53,738 bases of DNA from contig NW_019091404.1 of assembly GCF_001949145.1 (NCBI RefSeq), positions 18,640 through 72,377 on the forward strand, written 5' to 3'. The notes under the pieces were generated by a model. The model searched no databases and was not told the origin of the DNA. It saw only the letters and a program-made list of their open reading frames with translations. Source of the DNA: Acanthaster planci. Its lineage: Eukaryota; Echinodermata; Asteroidea; Valvatida; Acanthasteridae. Position 1 is the stretch's first letter, and each line of letters opens with the position of its first letter. Below are positions 13,301-25,736 of the stretch, piece by piece. Made by a program: the position numbers and the translations under genes.

Positions 13301-16300
13301 CGTCATTCCGAGACTCGCGAGAAATGCACACTCCTTGGTCGATGACGAAAAGATGGAGGGTGATGAGAGATGTGCTTGGTTACTGAAAAATGTGGTAAAT
13401 GTTGAAGTAAGGTGAAGGTCATGTCAAATGTGAACTTTTGACGGCTTTTTTGTTCCAACAAGTGTTGGTTATTTCACTCGAGCGTGACTCTGTTTTCACA
13501 ACACAAAACAAAAGTACCTTGCAGGTGAGCATGGATATTGACACGGAGGTTTCGATCAAGTAGAAATTAAACACCTGTCGCCAATCACTCATTTTGCATC
13601 AGTTTTAACCCTAACCCTCCTCAACCCTTCACCTGTTGGAGGACTGACGAGTGTTAGGGTTCATACTGCTGACGAAATCAACATTTTCAGTTGTAACAAT
13701 ACCAGTTGACACGTTGCATGAACTGCGAGCATTTACCGAAATCCTTGGTCTGTGTGCTCATACAAAACGTTATTAAAAACACACACACAGACCACGAAAC
13801 TAAACTCCTCGTTGAGCCCATACCGTGTTAAAAGTCCTCTGATGTCGTTGCCACAACTATTTTAACGATGGTGTTTTTCGTGACTTCAAGCCAAGGTCAC
13901 GACCGACTGTGAAGCGCAGGTGACCCGAATGGCTGGGGCGCACGTGTGTAGCATGTGTGGTCGGCTCGGTTCGCGGTATGTAATGTGAAACAGCTTGGAC
14001 GACAAAAAAAATAAGGACTTTTGAAAACCTGATCATGTTCCACCCTATCTGAGTTACTCTGGCAACACAGATACTACGGGATCACATATCGTGACGAATC
14101 ATCTTTCTGTTTAATGTTCCCGCGACTTTTCCATGCATGAGCTAGATATTTTGCAATATTTTAGCTACCAAAATAACCCTTTTTTTCAGTTACCGAGATA
14201 TCAACACGGCCACCGATGCTGTATGTTGACTGCTGTCTTGATTCCCCGCGCAGTTTAGTTTGCGTGTCAGTTTGGCCGTTTCCTTGTTTTTCAAGGATCG
14301 GCCTATATCAGTGCGTCGATCCCATTTTACAAGGCTGGAGTGATGCATTACCTGCTCCGTCTCAACACACGGCCTGGTATATTTACACAATTTTAACAGA
14401 ATTAACCCACACAGTAAGCCCTCTGTTCGGCTCAATCGAATATCTTAACGACGACTGGCCAGTTTCTGCTCCTCGTTTTGTTTCTCTGTTCCCTGTTTGG
14501 CAAGACGTCATTAGCCACTTTCAATTTGTGGTTCTCGATCTAATAAGATATCCCGGCGTTTATTCCAGTGGAAAAGGGCAAGGCTTGTAATTTGTCTTGG
14601 TTAGTGCACGAGTCGCGGCTTCCTATTTAGAGCGTGTAATGGATGGTTTATACTCCTGTACGCCCGGTAACTTTTACTAAGGAACCGATCGGAGGGACCA
14701 AAGGTTGATAGGCCCCGAGCCCCCCCCCCCATCTTGCCTTCTGGGACAGTCATCGGGCTCGTTTCGGCACTCGACAAAGTTCTAAATTAAGCCCTTTTAC
14801 CACTCCGATATCAAAGGCCGAGTGGCCTGAAACATTCCTCATGCTGTTCACTTGTGCTACTTCTGTCAGTTCATGGTTTACATTAATACACAATACGCCA
14901 GTTACTGTAACAACGGCTGAGATCTGCTTTTGACTTTTTTGCTAACTTAAATTCACCGTGCTCCTTGAACCTCAGGTTTTGCCTTAATATCCCGCGACTG
15001 AGACTTATTGAATAGGCCTACACAAACTGAAGATATTACCGTCTATCTTAAGGTTCTCATTGAATCTGTAAATGTACTTGCACCATTCCTTTAATGAGGA
15101 AGTTATCTCGAAAACGGAATTGTGCAGTAAAATTTTAGAATTGCGGTCTCGTGCTGACTCTGCACATGTACTATGTGTGAAAGCCCATCAACGACTACAT
15201 TGTTACGCCCACACAATCTCCAACAAGACTTCGACGTCTATGTCAGTTTTTCCATCATCTCGTCTCCGCAATCGGATCATTGAATGTCACATTTTTATCA
15301 GTTCTCCCCAAAGTAAAATTACACCGTAGACAACCTTAACCTCAAGGGAAATGTGCTTGAGCCGAGTATTCTGAGCCTTTCACCGTCTCGACTCATCAGC
15401 TTTGAAGAGGCCTCCCTTCATCTCGGATTTTCTTCCTAATTTGGTGCCACTGAAGGGTCTGCACGAGTACTATACTATACGTGTTTTCAACCAGAATGGT
15501 AAGAAATGTGTTCACATGCATAATATGGAACAATGAGGCATGACGGTCGAGTCCAAGTGGTAATCAGCACGGTCACAACGCGATCCAGGTGTGCCGGAGT
15601 GGGAACCAGCGAGTCCAACCGCCTCACTGCAAGACCTGCACTGGTCGAAGCGCAAGAAGCAGACGCGAACTGACGTCGGAATGGAGACAATTCCCCCTGC
15701 GCCATCCCCCGGGGGGCTTTAAACGTCGCCCCCATAATAACCGCCACGGCACCACATTACAGGCAAAATATCGAATTGCCCACCAGACTTCCCATCGGCA
15801 AACTTTTCTTCAGTTAACATTCTGACAACACCGACGAGCTCCCCCAAACGCTAGGGCGCCAAACACGATTAATCAGTGAATAATGAAAGAAAACATTCTG
15901 TTTTTAATCAAATTGACTGCTAATTAGTATTTCACACGCGACGAGCCAAATGCGTCATCGACAGTCGAGGGACAATACTTCTGGCTGAAACTCCGGGAAA
16001 AATAACGTCATTGGGATATCAGCCCCGCCAACGCCCCTGTAGTTTGCGGTTACAAGGTGGCTTTTCAACAATAAATTCTCGGAGGGGAGGTCGTTTCAGA
16101 CTTCTTGTCATATGCGTGGACTGTTTTTGTGTGTGGGGGGGGGTTACGAATTCTGGCGCATTGTTAGCTCAAAAACACCCTTGATAAGCAAATACGACAC
16201 CAAGAGAGAAAATTTAAAAAAACACCTACAACAGAGAATCGGCTCAGAATGACACCAACGCAGACTTCCACGGCAAATCAAAAGGCAGCAAATATTTCCT

Positions 16301-19300
16301 AATTCCTAATCCCAGTTTGCTCAGGATGCTGCACTTAATTTCGTGATGCAAAATTAAATATCTTGTCCGCTGTTAAGGTCTACCATTATTTGCCCGATTC
16401 CTGATTTTGTTTCTGATCATCAGTTTTTATAAGCTAACCTCAAACAAAAGCTTCTTCGGTCTCCTGCAGAGAGTGGAGAGTAATTGCCCTATTACTGCTC
16501 GCGGGCGCAAGTCCAAAAGAATCCTGCATGTGGCTTCTCGGGTAGGATTTTATTCGCAACCATAACGTGATAACGTCGGAGGACGTGGCAACGTGCCACA
16601 CAGCTCGATCAACACAACTTGATGTGCCAAAAAAGACTTATCAGAACTCTGAGAAATCTGTCTCGAGGCTGTCAAATTGAAGATCCAAACCTTGTCAAAG
16701 AAAACAAAGTGGACCTGCGTCATCAGAAGTCCCGGAGCAGCAGATGCGATGTTACAAATTGGCCATATTACTGTAATAACCCAATCCGCGGGAGAGCCCA
16801 AGGCCGGCCTGGATTGCAATCCAAGTTCGATATTCGACATAACATTTTTCAGTCTTTCAGCAGTTAATAATGCTATCTACTGAAGATAGCCCGGCGCCTT
16901 GGAGGGAAATGCATCGCGCGCGTCTAATACTCGCCCGTTATCGCTCCTGCATGTGTTTTCTTGTGACCAGCCAGCTTTACCCAACTAATCTCGAGAGAGG
17001 CAAGTGCCCCCACTCTCGAGTTGTTTGTACAGCTACCAGACCTGAACCCCTTGGCCTAGATCCATAAACGGAAGCCCTACTCGCTACATCTCTTCCTTCG
17101 CATGGAGGGGGAAATCACAACATTCTTGGCCGTATCCCGCTCGCCCAGCATACGTCCACTTAAAAAGAAGGAAAAAAAAGGATGCCGCGGTTCGCCTTGT
17201 TAAGGGAATTGGTTCTCCGAAAGGACAGCACGTTTCCTCCTCGTAGACGAGTGCATGAAGTGATTTAACATGTATAGGGTGCAGTTCGATGGATTGCTGA
17301 TCTGAATTCAGGAAAGCCAATTTTACTTTTAGCGGGTTGACAAGTAGGAGGTCTATGGTGATGGCATTAATTTGTGTCAGCCCTTTGCATGCATGATTAC
17401 CCTAAATATTCCAAATGGATAACATTAGAGTCTGGAAACCAATAATAATCATCTGCAAAGACACTTGGATTCCTATTTCTTTTTTACCTCATCCCAACAT
17501 GATTCATGATACCACTGCTTAAACTACATGCTACTTTGGTTTGTCAAAGTACAGCACGCAGACCAAGTAACGCCGCGTGGCACACTAACTTCGTAGCAAG
17601 AACCTTCATACCACACGACATCCCTAACTTGAGGAATGATCGGGTAATTAGTGCGTGGCTGTACGACACTGCTGTGATAAACTCTGGCCAAGTAAGAGTT
17701 TCATACTCTGAACACCCCCAGAAATATGTACAAAATGTACATGTACATAAAAGGCCCATCTCCATATTTAAGCCCAATAACACCAGGGATTTCTTGTCGT
17801 GGTATATACGCATGAAGCACCCCCCCGCGTTCAAAGTGTCCTCGTTCCGAGATAAGTTTGTTTTTAAGGGCTCGTAACATGTCAACGGCACGCTCAAGCT
17901 GTCCACCTCGTTCTTATTCGGCCATCAATTCATTCCTAAATTTGCAGGCACTGACAGATACGCACTCGACCAACTCTCCACGAACGCCGGCGGAAGGTAA
18001 TTGAAGGGCGATGTTGTGTCGGTTTTGTCCCCCGGATAAAGTTTGAGTTGTGGTTTACCACCGGCTTGACTGTTCATTTAAAAACCGTTGCGAGGCTAAA
18101 CAAATACATATCACCGTTTATGTGGTTTCGTGTTTGCATACAACCCTCTTTGTTCATTTCTGTCGGGGTGAAAGTCAGGGTTTTAAAAAAAGGCCTTAAA
18201 AATATGCACGAAAGGCCTGGTGTTCTTTTCGATTTGTTTTTCTTTAATATCCACTGTGATGCACATAGAGATTGCTGTGGTTATCGCAGACAAGGGAGTT
18301 GAATGATAATTACAGTTTCATGGCCAACGAGACTGTGCTACATTTTCAAACGGCTTTTGTTCCGTTTGTTTTTATTAAGTTATTACCAAGACGGGGCTCG
18401 TAATTGGAACCTTGAAAGCTTGGATGCGTGGAATAAAGGACCGAATCGATATTCGGAGATACAGAAGGCTCCCTCGTACAAAAGGCGCTTTGAAATATGG
18501 AAGACCACATAACATCATATTTCTCGCTGGAAATGAAGGCCGCATAACTCAGAATCGAATAGACATTACTTTTTCTTTTCATCGTGTAGAAAATTAAAGT
18601 TCCAATTTGGGCCTCAAGAAATATCACGTTTTAATACGGTGAACCGATGCCAGGATTAATTCCACCTGGTAGGCCTATTAATCAAGGTACAGATGGTGCC
18701 GAAGCAGTACCTGCCTATTTCATCTGGTATAGGACCCATTAATCAAGGTGCAGATGGCAACGATGCAATACCCGCCTTACAGTCTTATTTAACTCGTACA
18801 GGTGTACTTTTGTCATTCACGTTTACCCAGCACTGTCGCGATCCCTGTGAACATGCTGTTGGCAATACTGTGGTGGGAGCGGGTGGTCACGTGTCACGTT
18901 TATCGCAACCAATCAAAACTCTCTTACATGGGCAAGACGAGGTATTTTTTAAAAAATGCAAGGGCAAAGTGCATTTGACCTGCTGATATCCAACAAGTCA
19001 ATTTTCAGCCAGGCATTGCACGCAACGTGTATGGCGTTTGCAGTCACGAGTATGTCCTATGGCATCAACGCCAAAAGAGCCATAGGCCTAAACCCTCGTC
19101 AGCCACCAAATAGGTGTTTTTTCCTCTCTCCCTCTCTCTTCCCTGCAGATCAGCTACTGGTCCACCAGTCCTGACCTGAGCGACACCCGCCGGTTCCCCT
19201 ATTTCTTCCGCGCCGTGCCGTCCGATCAGTTCCAGGCCCAGGCCATGATCGACATCGTGCTGCACTTCAACTGGACCTACGTCTCCATCGTCTTCGAGAA

Positions 19301-22300
19301 CTCCAACTACGGCGTGCAGGGGATCGAGGAAGTTAAGCGGCTGGCTGCCGACCACGACGTGTGCGTGGCAGTCAAGGAGATGATCCCAAGGGATGGGAAC
19401 GATTCGGATTTCGACGGCATTGTGGCGAATCTGCTGAAGGCGACTGATGCACGAGGTAATAAGACAGACTTCATCTGTAGAAGGCTTTATTCCTCAAGGA
19501 TAACAGCACCCCTGTCGTTAAAAAGTAAACGAACTCTATTTCTGTTGTGGCAAAGCAAGGAATTCCGTATAAACACTATTCCAGTAAAGCTAAGGCATGT
19601 TTCGAGCCTCCTAAACAAACCAAAATCGCATGACCAAAACGAATTGCGGGAAATACATGAACCAGCATCACTCCGCGGTACCAAACGAATGTTACTATAG
19701 GCCAAGTGAATCCGCAAACTGATGTCTAAGGACAGCTGGACGGCTATCTTTTCAACTTGTCCCCTTTTCATTACGATCAGACGACGGTTGAAACACACTC
19801 CTTTGCCGAACGAACCAGTATGAAAAGGCCGGGGCATACTTGACGCAGAGGAGGGTGGAATTCGACGTCAGAAACATTCACGAACTAACTCTGGGAACTG
19901 CTGGAGTGTTCTCAGTTTACTTTTGGCTCATTACCGACAGCACGGTTAATAATTGGCGTGACGTCACAAATTCACGTTCTCTCTAGCGCGGAGTATATAA
20001 AACGAGTAAGCAGATCCAAATTGAATCTATTAGCTAAATTAATGGTACAACGCACAATCCAGTCGAGAAAAGTTTATGCTATGGCCGATTTCCGACATAA
20101 ATCTTGAGCACCGCTACGTGACGTCAACGTCTAGGGTGATTCTTTAATCGTGGCCGGCGTGGAAAGAGAGGACGGATCTTTAATCAGCGCAGACCCCCAC
20201 TACTCCACGTGGAAATCTATACGTCCTGCCGTCGGCATTTCATTTGTAAAACCTAACCGACGAGAGCTCGGGCAGAGGTTCCCGACAGTTGACGAACAGG
20301 CAAAAAAAAAAAATTCGCTCCGCTCTGACCCTTCGACGACCCCGGGAATATTCACGGCAAGCAGCCGGAATCATCAACAGGACATTCACGCTGACCGCTC
20401 CAAATCAATTTCCGCTCCTGTCTTGTTCCACAGCTCTTGGCAGACCTGTAAACTGCGCTTTACAAGGCATGACAGATATGGATTGCGGCTGTAAAAATGG
20501 AGCAGCCTCCGCGGCGTCTTGTTATAACTCGATCACGCCGCGGTGCCGGTGGTCCGTGATAGATTTTCCTTACCCTGAAATGCGCATGTCACGCTGTGCG
20601 TGGTACAAAATACTGAGGCAAAACACGCGCTCGCACAGTTCGGACGAGGTGGAGATAATACACGAAGGGAAATGAGCACGTTTGCCGCCTGACCTTCGCA
20701 AAAATGTCTCCACGGAATGCAATCTTAAATGATTGAAGAGCGAAATGGGAGAGCAAGGATATGTATTTCATTTCAAAGGGGTTGTAGATCACTTCGATCA
20801 CATTGACGGTCCAGATCTTTACCAAACAATGCTATAGCTTTGGCCCTCAAGAAATAAATTTCTGTCCGACTAGTGCTGCTTTAACCCCAACAGTACCGGG
20901 CGTTGTTTGGCTTAGTGTACTCTGTGCTACAAAATACTACGTAACACTCTGAGCCTGAAGGTCCTAGCGCTACAAATTACTATTTCTGGCTAGGTTTATT
21001 CCATTGTTACTCGTACAGAGAACAATGAAACCATGCATTCATAGTGCCACAGCACCTTATGGTACATTGTCTTTTCTGTTGCATTTTATGGCTTCAGAGA
21101 ATAATAATGTCAAGTCCTCTTACAAGCGACAGGGCTGAGTACTACATTTTACTACTAAGGAGTACTTTGTAGCATTCGGGACTGTTAGGGTTAAAAAAGA
21201 AAAACGAAGAAATCGGAGAAACAAGACCATGTGAGTTCTTCCTCTGCTCGGAATTTCAAAGGGTCATTGCTGGTGAGGGTTTTACAAGTTTACAACCAGT
21301 AGGCCTAAACAAGCTGCCATAGACTATACAGATAAATACCTCCACTTCAAAAAATCAAGAAAAATACAAGTTTCTCAGGCGTTCGAGACACATATCAAAT
21401 TAAAGTCCATTTCCTCATCTTTCACTGTTGATTTTGAGGATATTTCTCTCCAGAGAAGATCAACCCTAAGAAACAGTCATGAAGCTCACTGCCATTTTGA
21501 AAACTGATGCCTGCGTTACGCTCCTTCAAGGATTGCAGGGTCGCTTTGCTTGCCCAGAAATCGATAATATCGCCGGTTGCTTTGAGCGATTTAATACATG
21601 AATTCTGCTTTTGCCCCCAAAAGGATACGGTGTAAGTGAAATAAAAGGCCAGATGCGCTTAGCAAACACGTTTTCAATGGGAAAGACATCAAGCGGAAAG
21701 TGAAATATTCTCTAACATATTCAGCTGTTTGACTTTCCTACATGCAGCTGTCATTCTCTGGGCTCTGGACGAGTCGGCAGACAGGTTTTTTGAAGCCCTC
21801 AGGCGCGCCCACTCCACGCAGAAGTTCACATGGATCGGCAGCGACTCCTGGAGCGGGAGACAACTGTCCACGTTTGGCAACGAGGATCTGGTGGAGGGCG
21901 CTATTACCATACAACCCATGTCAGTTCCTCTACCGGGTAATTAATGATCGCATCATCAAATCAAGAATTTTTCCCCAAACCTCAACGACAGTTTTTCCCG
22001 TCAAGTCAGCAAAACACCATCAAACCAGTTCATAAGAAGATGGACCCTATCTCGCCAAACCGACATCGATCGATTCAGGCCACCCATTGGTGATACAGAC
22101 GCACACCAAATCGGCCAGTTCCGAAACGAAACCAGAACTTCTAATTATCAATTTCGAGCCAAGCCCGTAATGACTGAGACCCAGAATAGATAGGCCAGTC
22201 AGTCCATCAGCAGGCAAAAAATCCCGCCCAAAATCGGCAGCTCAAACTACAGAAATAATTGCCGGATAAGCTGCCTGTCCAAAATGCACGAAACGGGCGC

Positions 22301-25255
22301 GAAACCGCGATAATCCCGGCAGCACAAAATTATGTCCAGACAAGGGCCATACTATTACCTCCGTGTTCCGTGTTTATTCTACTCCATGCAGGTTTCGACG
22401 ACTACTTCACCAGCCTGAACCCCATGACCTATGACCGTAACCCCTGGTTCGGGGAGTTCTGGGAGGAGCATTTCAACTGCACCCTCCCGCGCAACACCAA
22501 CACGACGGCCGTGCGTGGGCCCTCCAAGCGGCGTAGATGCCCGGAAAACTTGAAACTTGGGAGTGAAAACAACTACTCCCAAGAGGGTCAGGTGAGCGCT
22601 GTGCAAAGGCAAGGTTCAGACAGCCTAACCTTTTCGTGATCAAACAATGAGGTATTGAAACTGCAATGGAGGGGAAAAGAGTCTTCCCTCTTTCAAAATA
22701 ATAAAAGCAAGTTCTGTCACTTAGCCGCCATTTTAAAATCTACATGCACATACATATGCACAATGACTGAGCACACTTGTCAGAACATTTGCGACCCGTC
22801 ACGACAAAATGAGCGTCAAGCCGCATTCCTCTCTTTCCTATTTTGAAGGTTCAAAATAATATTGAAGTGGAGGTTAATTTGGGGATTTTGTAATGTTTGG
22901 AAAGACTAACTCGTCTCCTATTTAATTCCAAATATTTCGCAGCATCAAATAGTTAAAAATGTCATTTTCACAGCAGTTTTGACAATAGCATTATGCATGC
23001 CTGGTCTGAAATGTTGAAACAATGCCGGAACAAAGACGCAAAGCTGCCAGACTAATGTCACATTGTCACCTTATACTTCTACCCTAAGTGTTCCATGTAT
23101 GTGCCATTGGAGAGCTCTTTTTCCGCTAAACTCAAAAATACCAATATCTCAATTTTTGAACATTCCGACTTTCAGCTCATTTTGTGGTGACAGGTCACAT
23201 TTGAGTTATTCCCACCGGTGCATTTAAGCTGAAAACATTCTGGTCCAAGATCCTCAAAGCTAGAATTTCCCACAGTGCAAAGCTTCCTGTCGCATACATT
23301 CCAGATGGAATTCCAGGCTATTCATACATACATATACACATTCCAAGCGAGCACTTGAGCGGTATCCAGACGTCGAATTGAATGGAAGCAATTGTTTCAT
23401 TTTCTTCCGTACCCGCAGATCCAATTTGTGGCAGACTCCGTCTGGGCATTTGCACACGCCCTCAGAGACATGCACAGAGCCCACTGCTCGGGGGACGGTC
23501 TTTGTAAACGGATGCAGCCGGTCAAGGGGCACGAGCTGAGGGAGTTTCTCCGAAATGTCTCCTTCCAAGGTGAAGCAGATAAGATGCATGCTGCTCCTGC
23601 CGTCTGAGGAAATGTGCATAATTGAACTGCCGATGGCTTTGTCAGAAGCTACTGAGAGGGATTAGATGCGTAGGTCGGCCTGATCTAGTCATTAATATAC
23701 ATCTATGTATTAGAAGTTGGTATTCAAACAATCGCACAAGAACACGATCTCTATGGGCCAGTGCACAAACAAAAACAGGTCCAGACTTCCTCCAAAGTGC
23801 ATTAGACATGTACAAATGTGTTTGACTGACAGCGGGTAATTCAGCATCTACATTTCTGGAGAAAGAAAAGTTCATCTGAACTGACCGCATTTTCGGGTTC
23901 ACTGCTCTGCATTTTGCCTCTCAGAGCACATTTTGAAGTTTTGCTCTTCTATTTCCGTAGGTGTATCTGGCACCAGGTTTCGCTTTACTCCCAACGGCGA
24001 CGGACCAGTGCACTACAAAATCCTCAACTATCAACAGGTGTCTCCCAACAAGTACAAGTTTATTGAGGTGGGCTCTTACAAGGACAGCCTGACGTTGAAT
24101 GTTGGTGCTGTGCGTTATCGCCTCCAGGATGATCACTTTCCTAAGTCCTCCTGCTGGCGCCCCTGCAGACACAACGAGATGAAGTTCAAGCGGGACGGGG
24201 AGTGCTGTTGGAGCTGCCTGCTGTGCCAGCAATTCGAGTACCTCCAAGACGAGTTCACCTGCACCGAGTGCCCTAACGGCACCAAACCCTCGGCAAACCT
24301 CACCGAGTGCACCGACATCCAAGTGAGGTACCTGCAGCCCAACACGTCCAGCGCTATATCGGCACTCGTGTTTGCGACCGTCGGCGAATTTGCCACGGTG
24401 TTCACGGCCTGCGTCTACGTCAAGCATCGAGATACTCCTGTGGTGAAGGCCTCGGGACGTGAGCTGAGTGGTCTTCTCTTGATTGGAGTCTTCATGTGCT
24501 ATGCACTCACCTTCCTGTTTCTGACCCCACCTTCTACTGTCATGTGCGGCTTGCAGCAGTTCCTGATGGGGATTGCATTCACTTTATGCTACGCGTCCGT
24601 GCTGGTCAAAACAAACAGGGTGTACAGGATCTTCACCTACGGAAAGACCACAACCAAGAGGCCCAATTTTATCAGTCCCTTGTCGCAGGTTGTCATCACA
24701 CTGATCCTTGTCTTGGTCCAGGGGTTTCTTTCTATCACCTGGCTGGCTGCCGTGCCTCCAGGCTCAGTCAAACATTACCCAAATCGGGAGGAAGTGCAGA
24801 TAGTCTGCAATGCGTTCCTGACATCAACGTCGCTCCTCGGACTAGCGTTTCCACTCGTTCTGCTTGTCCTATGCACGGGGTTCGCTTTCATGACTCGCAA
24901 GATCCCGGGACATTTTAATGAGGCTAAGTTTATCGGATTCACCACGTACTCGTCTTGTATTGTGTGGCTGGCTATGATCCCCGTATACGTGTTGACCGTG
25001 TCAAATATTGAACTACGGATTGTGTCCATGTACATAGCGATCAGCCTCTGTGCGACAGTGTGTCTTGCCTGCCTGTTTGTACCCAGAATCTATTTGATTC
25101 TGATACGTCCAGAGAGGAACGTTCGAATAACCATCAGTACCGGGCCACGCAAAATGAAACTGACCGGCTCGGTGTATCCCAACTCGTCTAGTAACATCAG
25201 CAACCACAGCCCATATTCGCATGTACCGGATCAGGGACGGAACAACACTTTGTGA
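7324..25255 (+). CDS. metabotropic glutamate receptor-like class C GPCR, probably not glutamate-gated
   Basis: Exons: 7324-7926, 19149-19455, 21748-21936, 22392-22591, 23419-23569, 23961-25255; phases close to give 914 aa with stop TGA at 25253. The start has a good context (A at -3). A signal peptide is likely at about residues 15-31. Then come a Venus-flytrap ligand domain (about 80-540), a nine-cysteine linker (about 545-604, with CCWSC), and seven membrane helices (about 612-858). The FNEAK motif at 802-806 before helix 6 and the paired loop cysteines 679 and 766 are typical of the family. The tail is short (about 55 aa), with no Homer-binding PPxxF. Linker and loops look closest to group I receptors. 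Ligand-pocket residues are split: the alpha-amino-acid contacts are kept, while the residues that hold glutamate's side chain are mostly replaced (M103, A107, N138, L310, Q466). An insect mXR-like or other orphan subgroup is plausible. Identity as class C GPCR is near certain; ligand is unknown. Confidence 0.93.
9040..9253 (+). repeat. tandem duplication of a 107-bp unit
   Basis: Two head-to-tail copies (9040-9146 and 9147-9253). Both begin CCGGGGCC-GTGGAGTATA and end GTTATACATTTTC or GATTATACATTTTC. The copies differ at scattered positions, so the duplication is not very recent. No coding potential. Confidence 0.75.
11281..11350. mobile_element. 70-bp TTAA-bounded element (piggyBac-type MITE, copy A)
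   Basis: Starts TTAACCTTAACAGTCC and ends GGGTTAGGGTTAA, so TTAA flanks both ends and the tips are inverted copies beginning CCYTAA. The inner sequence is not strongly paired. The left end matches copies C and E of the same family (20881-21194, 38675-38733). TTAA targets with CCC-starting tips are known of piggyBac-type elements; no transposase is present. Confidence 0.55.
11538..11728 (+). repeat. dispersed repeat of about 190 bp, copy 1
   Basis: Matches 32752-32939 in the same orientation. Shared blocks are TATACC-GCAAG, a run of C, ATGTCCAATCCCT, AGACTATTGTTAC, TAACACATCCCCC, AATGRCCAACACAAAG, a run of G, and CTCTCCGTC-CATA-CTTGCT. It is non-coding. The C run near one end and G run near the other could pair, but the ends of the repeat are not sharp. 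Confidence 0.7.
13605..13663. mobile_element. 59-bp TTAA-type hairpin element (copy B)
   Basis: Starts TTAACCCTAACCCTCCTCAA and ends GACGAGTGTTAGGGTT followed by CA, so one TTAA has decayed to TTCA. The arms pair and the loop contains CACCTGTT. The loop is the reverse complement of the loop in copy E (38675-38733), so the two lie in opposite orientation. Confidence 0.6.
18658..18778 (+). repeat. tandem duplication of a unit of about 60 bp
   Basis: The two copies (about 18658-18716 and 18717-18778) share CTGGTA, CCYATTAATCAAGGT and CAGATGG, each followed by similar sequence. Both copies can be read as similar peptides (PINQGTDG and PINQGADG), but in different frames relative to each other, so the pair is not one working exon today. 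Confidence 0.55.
19952..20002 (+). promoter_or_regulatory. promoter-like block inside receptor intron 2 (CCAAT, CRE, TATA)
   Basis: An inverted CCAAT (19952-19956), a palindromic CRE TGACGTCA (19959-19966) and TATATAAAA (19994-20002) follow each other on the + strand, with a second CRE at 20119-20126. The spacing resembles a compact cAMP-responsive promoter, with a start expected near 20025. It lies 1.7 kb upstream of exon 3, so a transcript from it would lack the signal peptide and the first lobe of the ligand domain. No strong downstream exon was identified. Confidence 0.35.
20881..21194. mobile_element. 314-bp TTAA-bounded MITE (copy C)
   Basis: Left tip TTAACCCCAACAGTACCGGG and right tip, read inward, TTAACCCTAACAGTCCCGAA. 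Both are bounded by TTAA, the expected piggyBac-type target. The inner sequence has no transposase frame, so this is a non-autonomous element. It sits in receptor intron 2 and is the longest intact member of the family in the window. Confidence 0.7.
21370..21510. repeat. dispersed repeat, copy 2
   Basis: Second copy of the repeat described at 2455-2645, in the same orientation, located in receptor intron 2 about 240 bases before exon 3. Confidence 0.5.
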
Positions 25256-25736
25256 CAAGTATGGGGAATGGAGCATCTTCACTGGCAATGGAGTCAAGTC
25301 GGTCCAAAGACGGGGGCAGGATTCCCTTGTAAACGCACTGACTTGGACCCATTCAGAAACGGGTTTGAAAGTTCAGTCAGAAACGGCTTGATCTGGTCCG
25401 AATGGCTCACTTTGCCGTTAATTAAATGAAATGTAGATACAGGGTGGCAAAAACTACACATCAATGTGACAGCGAACTTTTTTCTTACAAGTGTTTGTTG
25501 TGTGTTTGATCAATTATACTGCCGGACACCTTCTGGGCATGAGCTTGGGCAATCAGTCTCTGTCGCACATGGCCTCGGCAGCAAATTAAACAAAGTGGTT
25601 TCTTGCTAAAGAACTACACTTTTCTGATATGGATTGTATTAAAAACCTGCTCAAACTTGCACCAAAACCAAAACGTGAGGATTCACCCATACCATTTTAA
25701 TACAGAGAGGCAGAAAAAAAAAATGGTCAACCCTAA

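Larger units (their letters stand above)
7927..19148 (+). other. first intron of the receptor gene (11.2 kb)
   Basis: Donor CAG|GTAAGT and acceptor CCCTGCAG| are strong. No exon of another gene could be supported inside. The intron holds a tandem duplication (9040-9253), an RFX-type X-box word (9769-9782), two short TTAA-bounded elements (11281-11350, 13605-13663), one copy of a dispersed repeat (11538-11728), a small GC hairpin (about 13264-13288) and a tandem duplication at 18658-18778. A near X-box (one mismatch) lies at 12108-12121. Several GC-rich patches (for example 10430-10600 and 15540-15740) have open frames but no recognisable protein. Confidence 0.8.

Noticed and set aside
20150-20675. 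Two overlapping open frames downstream of the intronic TATA/CRE block
   Set aside because: Neither resembles a known protein, they overlap in different frames, and the first has no ATG at its start; not enough to call a nested gene.
23921-24427. 168-codon minus-strand open frame
   Set aside because: It lies opposite the cysteine-rich linker and first helix of the receptor exon; the plus strand carries the conserved protein.
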